The notes beneath the pieces were generated by a model. It searched no databases. It was not told where the DNA came from and saw only the letters and a program-made list of their open reading frames with translations. Shown in pieces: positions 56,546-64,000 of a stretch of 64,000 nt of DNA (its first letter is position 1; each line of letters starts with the position of its first letter). Both the position numbers and the translations under genes were made by a program. Origin of the DNA: Aedes albopictus (Eukaryota > Arthropoda > Insecta > Diptera > Culicidae); NCBI RefSeq assembly GCF_035046485.1, contig NC_085136.1:294601080-294665079 (forward strand), in the 5' to 3' direction.

Positions 56546-57570
56546 GTTGGAATACCTGAAGATACACCTAGATAAACTTTTTAGATATTCTGAAAAAATG
56601 TCTGAATTATTTCTGATGATATTGCTGGGTAAATGCATGATGGAATATGTGGAAGAAATCCTGCAGTTCTGGAAAAATTCCTGCCTGAATCACCGAAAGC
56701 AATAATGCAAGCATCTCTGGAGTGTTACTGCAGGCTTTTTTAATCAACCCCTGAAAAAAATATTGGGAATATTTCTACAAGAATGTTCAATGGATTACCT
56801 CGAGCAATTCCCGAACAAATCTTTGGGAAACTTAAGTGTAGAATTAGCTTTAAGTTAAAATATACAGTGTATAAAAAAATCTGATGGACTTCTTTAAGAA
56901 ATATTTGTAAGAATTTCTGAAAGAATATCTGGAAGATTTTCTGAAGAAATACTGTAAGAATTTCTAAATTTTCTTTGCTGAAAATTCTAAAGGCTCTGGT
57001 GAAATTTTCGAAGAAATTTCTAAACGATTATTATTAGTTCTTTATTATTGGGGAATTCAGCCCGAGGCAGATTCATCCATGATTTCTAAACGAATCTCTA
57101 GAAGAATTTTTGAACTTATCCCTGGCGGAGTTCCAGAATCTACCTGGAAGAATTCTTGGAGATATTTCTGGAGCAATTTTTTAGCGAATATCTGAAGGAA
57201 GCTCTTGAGAAATTGCTTTATGAATTCCTGGAAGAATTTATAAAGAAACCACTGGACGAGTTTCTGAAAAAAATCTTCTGAAAGAATTTCTGAAGAAGTC
57301 TGTAGAAGAGTTTCTAAAAAAACTCTTGGACAAGTTTCTGAAAGAATTCTAAACTTTTGATTTTTTGAAGGAATCGCTGAAGGCATTTCTGAAGGAATTC
57401 GTGGACGATTTCCGGTAGAGAAATTAGGGAGGCAACCGTGGATGCTTTTCTAGAGAAATGCTTGAAGAAACTTTTGGTGGTTCATCTAGAGGAAATTCTG
57501 GAAGCGATTCTGAAAGAATTTCTGCAGCAATCCGTAGAGGGTACTCTAAATGAAATTTCAAAAAAAAATG
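56546..57570. repeat. Degenerate about 24-bp-period repeat field
   Basis: AATTTCTGAAGAANTTCTG words in both orientations. ORFs at 57057-57386 (-) and 57438-57653 (+) reflect this composition. Confidence 0.5.
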
Positions 57571-57689
57571 CAGAAAGTTATTGGTGGATAGTTGGTAAGG
57601 TAAGCTACCGGATTGAAAGAACGGCGAACACGGTTCACTTGCTAGTTATCTGAAGGGTCTCATTTGTTATCTTCAGTAAAAGTCCCTCA

Positions 57690-57897
57690 TCGGCAAATAC
57701 CAAGCTGTGGAACAGAATAACATGCGGAGGTTTTACGAAGCTGTCAATAGCGTGTGGAGAAAGACAGCGCCTTCTCCCGTCATGCATAACGACCGTGGTG
57801 GAGACTTACTACCAGATAAAACAATGGTGGCTACCAGGAGGAGAGTGCACTTCGAGGTATTGTTGAACGGTTGGTATGGAGCGATTGAACAGAATTA
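57690..57897 (+). pseudogene. LINE ORF fragment (linker between endonuclease and RT)
   Basis: MRRFYEAVNSVWRKTAPSPV, then NDRGGDLLPDKTMVATR and FEVLLNGW. This matches the conserved stretch between endonuclease and reverse transcriptase in RTE-like LINEs. It is only about 65 codons, with no neighbouring RT. A truncated remnant. Confidence 0.7.
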
Positions 57898-59067
57898 AAA
57901 TCAAATTATAAAATCGATGAAGAAAAAGCTGGCTACGCTCGTGATTCTACTTATCGAACAATAAGTGATAAAGCGCACGTCATAATCTCAAATTTCACAA
58001 TGCCCTAACAGAAAAGTCTCGCTTTCTTCCGCCCAAATCGAAACGATAACCGCTTCTGACAGCGAACATGATTCAACAGTACGTGCTCCTCTGCTCTGCT
58101 GGATGAAGCTGTCAAATATCCCGAATGTTGCGAATCATCGATCAAGCAGCAAGTGCCACCAATATGTGCGCTCCTGCGTCCGTGTCCCGCCGCCGGCCGT
58201 CTGGATTTGCTCCATTCGTAGAAAAGCACTTATCACGCATACCTACCTACCTAGCAACTAGGATTCACCAGCCAGCCAGCTATTATCCGGAGCGGATACA
58301 CATTTGAGTGACGTGGGAAAATCACTCACCTCATCCCCCGCACACCCTCGCGCATCATCATCGTATCGGATCCGGATGTGGCCAAGAAGGAAGTAGTGCA
58401 CACAGCCGTCCGTCTCTATGAGTTGCCATTTTTGGATTTCCCCGTAGCGGGAAATTTTCCCGAAAAGACAAAACTTTTCTCGTTAGAGGTTTCGGTCAAC
58501 GAAGTGCTGGCCGCGTGCTGGCTAGCTAGCTAGCTGGTTCCACACTTGTGTTATGGGCGGGAAAATTTGCTGGGTCACCGTGGCTAACTACCAATTGGTG
58601 ATTATTGAGTTTCATTGGCACCTGTCCGTCGCACGTGGAATGGGGGAAACTAATGTGTACCACGTGGAGATCAGAAAACCCCGGAATCAATTCATCTTGC
58701 CATTTGTTTCCGGCGTTGTTTGAATGAGTCAACGGAAATCAAAGAAGCATCCTCGCCCTCAGTTTCTTTATGATCTCAACTTGTTGGTTAGTTTGGATAG
58801 GATTTTTTGGTTGATAGAATTTTGGGGATGTTTGTCTTTGGCTCTGTTGGCCCTATTTGAGTAAACAGAGGCCCTTCAAAGCTAAACTTGAACAAATATT
58901 TAACTTGTAAGAAAAGTTAATATGAGTGTCATTCCCAACAGAAATGTTAGCTCTCATTTCATCATTTATTGAACAGTAGAAATCTTCCAATTTTTTTTAT
59001 AAGGAGCTCCCTAATTACTTTGCCTTTGGGCACTTCCGCTTTAGAACTTTTTGATTTTATAATATGG
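57898..59067. other. Non-repetitive stretch, no gene recognised
   Basis: Complex sequence of higher GC than its surroundings, with short TACC, CAGC and GCTA repeats (58243-58280, 58515-58535). No convincing exon. Confidence 0.45.
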
Positions 59068-59080
59068 TTAAGATGTTTCA

Positions 59081-59713
59081 CGGGCTTGGTGGTCTAGTGT
59101 CTGTCGCTTCTGACTCGTATGCAGAAGGTCCTAGGTTCAATCCCTGGCCTGTCCCTTTCCTCCTACTTTGTATCTTTCTATGTATTTTCTCCCTCCCCTC
59201 TACATATACAATTCATGAACATTCATATGTTGAAAAAATCCGTTTCCCTTCCTTCCAACTTTCACTGCACAGTATTTATCAGATAACGCCTACGAGATGC
59301 AATCAGCTGAACTGTGCCGCGCAACTTCAGAATAATAAAACACACAATTCTGTCACCTTAAATACGCCTGGCATCCACGCACCAATGTATGAACCCTCTG
59401 CCAACCATTCCTACCAACACTCCGACATCCGCATGAGTTTGTGCAGTGCAGACGCAGAGGTATATTCGGTCTAACGTGGATACAAATGATTGCAATAATC
59501 ATTTCCTTCCCCTTCTCACATTGAATTTTGGTTTGGACCTGCAACCTGACGTGGCAGACGTTCCTAAAATAGAAGACCCCCAACGCTCACACACTGAAGA
59601 TGCCTGCTAATCCCCGGCAAATATCTGATTGGTTCCTTGTGTGAGTGTAGCTGGTCTGGCGATACTGAAGTAGCATCTACGGGCGGTCAATCAAGCTCAA
59701 GCTCAAGCTATGC
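59081..59713 (+). mobile_element. 633-bp SINE-like element with tRNA head and 13-bp TSD
   Basis: The tRNA-like head GGTGGTCTAGTGTC and a B-box-like GGTTCAATCCC sit at the start. A TCAAGC repeat forms the tail. The 13-bp direct repeat TTAAGATGTTTCA flanks it at 59068-59080 and 59714-59726. The 136-aa ORF covering part of it is not credible as a gene. Confidence 0.87.
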
Positions 59714-59804
59714 TTAAGATGTTTCAATTTGGAATTTTAATTAAACATTCCGACTATTGGAGATTTGCTATTTTGGAACATGTTCACATGATAAACTAAT
59801 ATTG

Positions 59805-60385
59805 GATCAAATCCCGCACGATAGGCTTGTCAGAGGCCAAGCAACGAACCCTGAATTTCTCGTTACACTCACCGAAGCGTTCTTGTAATATTTTTATCCC
59901 GGCCAGACGACGAACCTCAGCATCTGATGTACAGGGTGGAGTGTACAGAATCATCATTTTTTAAGGATCCGCTGGAGCTTAAGGTGGTGAGTATTAGCAC
60001 AGCTCTTCCAAATTGGTAAGCCGTACTCGAGCACCGGAAAGAAGGCCTGTTTCGAGACAGTAAGCCTAATCTGCAATTCTTGAGGGATAATATCGCCTCC
60101 GATTGACGAGCGGGTACAAAAGCTTTAGCAAGATACATATTACACTTTTTCACCGTCTAATCAATCTGCTGCATGAAGACCAGCTTCCTGTCTAGACTCA
60201 AGCCTGAAGTCGTACAAGGTAATCTAGCAATCGAATCATCAGCCGGAACAAGTCTTGGGGATTTGCAGCGGGAGAAGATGATGGCCTGGGTCTTTACCGC
60301 GTTGACACAACTCTTCCAGCTGCTAAAGTACTTTGTCAGGCCATTCAAGCTTCTTTGCAGCCTCGACGTGAGCTCACATTTGACC
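59805..60385 (-). pseudogene. Jockey-like LINE reverse transcriptase C-terminal fragment, frameshifted
   Basis: On the minus strand, from high to low coordinates: SLNGLTKYFSSWKSCVN, KTQAIIFSRCKSPRLVP, LDRKLVFMQQID, KCNMYLAKAF, LKNDDSVHSTLY, and EVRRLAGIKILQERFGECNE with KPIVRDL. These follow the order of the thumb and C-terminal part of Jockey/I-type ORF2. Several frame changes separate them, so the copy is dead. Confidence 0.8.
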
Positions 60386-60769
60386 CAAAGTGCGAGGAGA
60401 AGGTGTGAATGTTTTCAAGATTCTGCGTCTCAAGTAGTACTTATTACAATATACTGGTGTTGTAAACCTCAGCGGTTCTTCAGATTGAGAACGGGCCATG
60501 CAAGAATCTTAAGTGCGATGAGAAAAATAAACAGATTAACTGAAAAATATTACAGATTATGCAATCAGTGGTTCCCAATTTGTGGTCACAAGTCATGCAA
60601 TTTTCTCAAAAGCTAGGAGTCATCACGAACCATTTCTTACAATAGAGGAGCGTAACATAGCATAGTGATTTCCAAACTGAGATAACGGTCGTATTTGGCG
60701 TATAGTAATCTAGTAATAGCTCATAAACCACATAGACCAAATTTTGGCCATTCAGATGGCCCTCGTCAC
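60386..60769. other. Unrecognised stretch
   Basis: No features apart from possible LINE remnants next to the RT fragment. Confidence 0.35.
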
Positions 60770-61240
60770 TCGGAAGCGCCCATTAGGACTCTTGAGATCT
60801 CCCTCGGACACCCTAAGAGCCTTTTAGACACTCATGAGACTCCCAGAATCTTCCTGCAATGAATCTGGGACCTCCTGGAACTCCCCCCTCTGAGCGCTCC
60901 TGGGATCCCCCCTTAGCTCTCTTGGAACTCCACTTGGACCTCTCTTATAATCCCCCTGGAATCCCCTGCGAACCCCAGAAACCCTTGAAACGCCTATGAG
61001 AAACCCCTTTTGAAAACCCCTGTAACACATCTTAGGCCACCTTAAACGCCCCTGCTACCCCATGGACTTCCTGAGAATGCCTGAAATGACACTGAGACCC
61101 ACTAAAAAAAACACCTGAATCCGCCTGAAACTTCGCTTGAAACCCCCTGAGAACGGCTGAAATGACACTTACACCCCCTCCCTGAAACTCCACTGAGGCA
61201 TCTTGGGATACCTTGAGAACCCCTGAGACCTGCTAATGGT
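60770..61240. repeat. Degenerate 12-bp C-rich repeat field
   Basis: CCCCTGGAACTCC/CCCTGAGAACC words spaced 12-16 bp apart. Confidence 0.6.
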
Positions 61241-61935
61241 CCCAAAATATAATTTCATTTCGTTCTCACACTTTCGGTTCTTCAGAAATCCGTGTGGCTC
61301 GTTACCATAAAATGAAAACCACTGCTATTTGCAACAGACCTATATTGAAGATACTCTTTCTTTAGATGATCAATCCGAGGAACACGTTCATTTCTTCCTG
61401 GCAATTTTGGTTCTTGCGGAATTCTTGTGACCCGAGAACCCAGATTGGAAACCACAGAGTTTTGCAACACAACTTTATAGTAATCAGTGCTCTGTGAGAC
61501 GTCAATCGAAAGAAAATATTCATTTCAGCCTCAAATTTATGGTTTTTGAGAATTTAACGTGGGTCGTGACCATGAATTGGAAACCACCGATCTTCAAAAC
61601 GCATCTGCATTAAAGATACTGCTGCTTGAGATGAACAATCCGAAAAATATTTGTCTACGTTCGTTCTAGCTCTTTCAGCGCTTCAGAAATTTCCGTGGCC
61701 CGTGGTTTCATATTGGGAACCGCTGTGCTATACTCAAGTAAGTTGATCCAAAGGCGTAGAATCCGGAAAACATTTTCATTTTATCGTCACACTTGCGGTT
61801 CTTGAGATATTCATGGGATCCGTAACCATAGATTGGAAACCACTGGTTTTCCAAAATATCTATATTAGAGAAACTGATCCTTGAGATGATTTATCCGAAA
61901 AACATTTCCACTTCTTCCTAGCACTTTCGGTTCTT
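61241..61935. repeat. About 131-bp tandem repeat, roughly five diverged copies
   Basis: Landmarks CAATCCGA..AA, CACTTTCGGTTCTT, GATTGGAAACCAC and TATATTAGAGA/AAGATACT recur. The first landmark falls at about 61371, 61503, 61636, 61760 and 61891, i.e. spacing of 124-133 bp. Copies are strongly diverged. Confidence 0.75.
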
Positions 61936-64000
61936 GAGGAATACAACCAGGAGGAATTTCCTAAAAGATTTCCCAGCAAAATCTCTGAAAGAATTCCCGA
62001 AGGACCAACTGGAGTATTCTCAGATGATCTTCTAGAAGAATTGCGGGAGGAACTACTGGAAGCATTCCCGAAGGAACTTCTGAAAAAAATTCCCGAATCA
62101 CCTACTGGAGGTATTCCCGAGAGAGCTCCTAGAAGAATTCCCGGAGAAGTTCCATATTAATTCCAAAAGGAACTCCTGGAAGAATTCCCAGAGAAACTCC
62201 TGAACAATACCCAGAAGAACTCCTGGAAGAAATCCCGGAGAATTTCCTGGAAGAATTTCCGGAGGAGCTTTCGGAAAAATTCCTGAGGATATCCTGGAAG
62301 AATTTACGGAGGAATTCATGAAGGAGTTCCCGGAAGAATTGCTAAAAGAAAAACCGGAGGAACTGCTGGAAGAATTCCCGGAGGAACTCCTGGAAGAATT
62401 TCCGGCGGAACTTCTGGAAGAATTTCCGAAGGAACTCCTGGAAGAACTCCCGGAGAAACTCCTGGAACAATTCCCAAAGGAACTCCTGGAGGAAATTCTG
62501 GAAGAATTTTCGGAGGAATTCCTAGAGGAAATCCTGGAAGAATTCCCAGAGGAAATCTCCGGAAGACCTCTTGAAGGAACTCCTGGAAGAATTCCTGGAC
62601 AATCTCCTAGAGGAATTCCCGAAAAATTCGTGAAGGACCTACTGGAGGTATTCCCGGAGGAACTCTAGGGAGCAATTCCCGGAGAATCTCCTAGAGGAAT
62701 TCCTGGAAGAATTCCCGAAGGACCTACTGGAGATATTCCCGGTGGAACTCCTGGAAGAATTCCAGAAAGACTTACTGGAGGTATTCCCGGAGGAACTTCT
62801 GGAAGAATTCCCGGAGGAACTTCTGGAAGAATTCCCGGAGGAACTTCTGGAAGAATTCCCGGAGGAACTTGTGGAAGTATTCCCAGAGAAATATCTGAAA
62901 GAACTCCCGGAGGAACTTCAGGAAGAATTCCCGGAGGAACTTGTGGAAGAATTCCCGGAGGAACTTGTGGAAGAATTCCCGGAGGAACTTCTGGAAGAAT
63001 TCCCGGAGGAACTTCTGGAAGAATTCCCGGAAGAACTTCTGGAAAAATTCCCAGGGGGAACTTCTTGAAGAATTCCCGGAGGAACTTCTGGAAGAATTCC
63101 CGGAGGAACTTCTGGAAGAATTCCCGGAGGAACTTCTGGAAGAATTCTTGGAGGAATTTCTGGAAGAATTCCCGGAGGAACTTCTGGAAGAATTTCCGGA
63201 GGAACTTCTGGAAGAATTCCCGGAGCAACTTCTGGAAGAATTCCCGGAGGAACTTCTGGAAGAATTCCGGGTGGAACTTCTGGAAGAATTCCCAGAGAAA
63301 CTCTTGGAAGAATTTAGGATCTCCTTAAAAAAATCCGGAGGATTTCCTTATAAATTCCTGGAGAAACTCCAGAAAGAATTCCCAGAGGAACTCCTAGAAA
63401 AATTCCCCGAGAAACTCTTGAAGGAATTCACGGAGGAACTCCCGAAAGAATTACCAGCGGTACTCTTGGAAGAATTCCGAAGGAGTTCCTCATAAGCTCC
63501 TGGAGAAATTCCAGAAAAAAAATCCCAAGGAGACTTCTGCAGAATTCTCAGAATAATTTCTAGAAGAATTCCCGGAGGAATTCCTGGAAGAATTCCCGAA
63601 GGAACTCCTAGAGGAATTGAGGAAGTCCTGGAACAATACTCGGAGGAACTCCTGTAAGTATTCTGGAGGAGTTCTTCATGAATTTCTGGAGAAAGTCCAC
63701 AAAAAATCCCGGAGAAAATCCCAGAGGAACTCCTGGAAGAGTTCTCGGAGGAACTCCTGGAAGAGTTCTCGGAAGAACTCCTGGAAAAATTCTCGGAGGA
63801 ACTTCTGCAAGAATTCCCGGAGGAACTGTTGGAGGAATTGAGGAACTCCCGGAAGAATTACCAGTGAAACTCCTGGAAGAATTACCGGAGGAATTCCTGT
63901 AAGAATTCCCTGAGGAACTCCTGGAAGAATTCCCAGAAAAACTTCTGGAAGAACTCTTGGAGGAACTCCTAGAAGAATCCCTGGAGGAATTCCTGGAAGA
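61936..64000. repeat. 24-bp minisatellite, runs off the window
   Basis: Units of GGAACTTC, TG, GAAGAATTCC, spacer CGGA, cleanest at 62770-63290 and more degenerate on both sides. 24 is divisible by 3, so each frame gives an 8-residue repeat (EEFPEELL on the plus strand, PPGILPEV or a Phe/Lys/Leu-rich repeat on the minus strand). That accounts for ORFs of up to 187 aa on both strands. No gene is supported. Confidence 0.93.

Noticed and set aside
59064..59474. 136-aa ORF
   Set aside because: It begins in the target duplication and tRNA-like head of a SINE-like element.
62318..63902. Glu/Leu-rich and Pro-rich repeat ORFs on both strands
   Set aside because: The 24-bp unit keeps several frames open at once on both strands, with no start context or domain.

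Overview
The window looks like nuclear DNA of a culicine mosquito, most likely Aedes. The reasons are two exons of an insect G-protein-coupled receptor kinase (Gprk2 type), an intact BEL/Pao LTR retrotransposon, several tRNA-derived SINEs, Jockey- and RTE-like LINE debris, foldback MITEs, and very large fields of short tandem repeats. The species call rests on general resemblance, not on a search. There is no prokaryotic or viral gene organisation.

Layout. 1-2744: a 23-bp minisatellite split by a SINE. 2745-7474: non-coding DNA with SINE and MITE remnants. 7475-15695: a complete 8.2-kb BEL/Pao element (two 728-bp LTRs, 5-bp target duplication, one intact 1,772-codon gag-pol ORF). 15.7-23.1 kb: degenerate short-period repeats, a GATCCAT motif field, a tRNA-like element and unrecognised sequence. 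23127-28165: a second array of the first 23-bp family, about 219 units. 28.2-39.8 kb: MITEs, a LINE endonuclease fragment, a hAT-like element interrupted by a TA-flanked foldback element, and an element full of TTATGCGA motifs. 39793-41162: two Gprk2 exons on the minus strand, with a 24-bp minisatellite in the intron between them. 41450-48345: an unrelated 23-bp minisatellite, interrupted by a 2.1-kb foldback element, a SINE and a small palindromic MITE. 48.3-61.9 kb: an inverted duplication, LINE and SINE insertions, a 2.2-kb foldback element containing a solo LTR, and a 131-bp tandem repeat. 61935-64000: a 24-bp minisatellite that runs off the end.

Only two coding units are convincing: the BEL gag-pol and the Gprk2 exons. 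All other long ORFs are by-products of stop-poor tandem repeats. The exons flanking the Gprk2 pair were not found, so much of the window may be Gprk2 intron (inference).

The most unusual theme is a shared design in unrelated minisatellites. The units are 23-24 bp long and are built from two inverted 8-9-bp arms separated alternately by 3 and 4 nt. Because 23 is not a multiple of 3, the 23-bp arrays read as the same peptide in all three forward frames.
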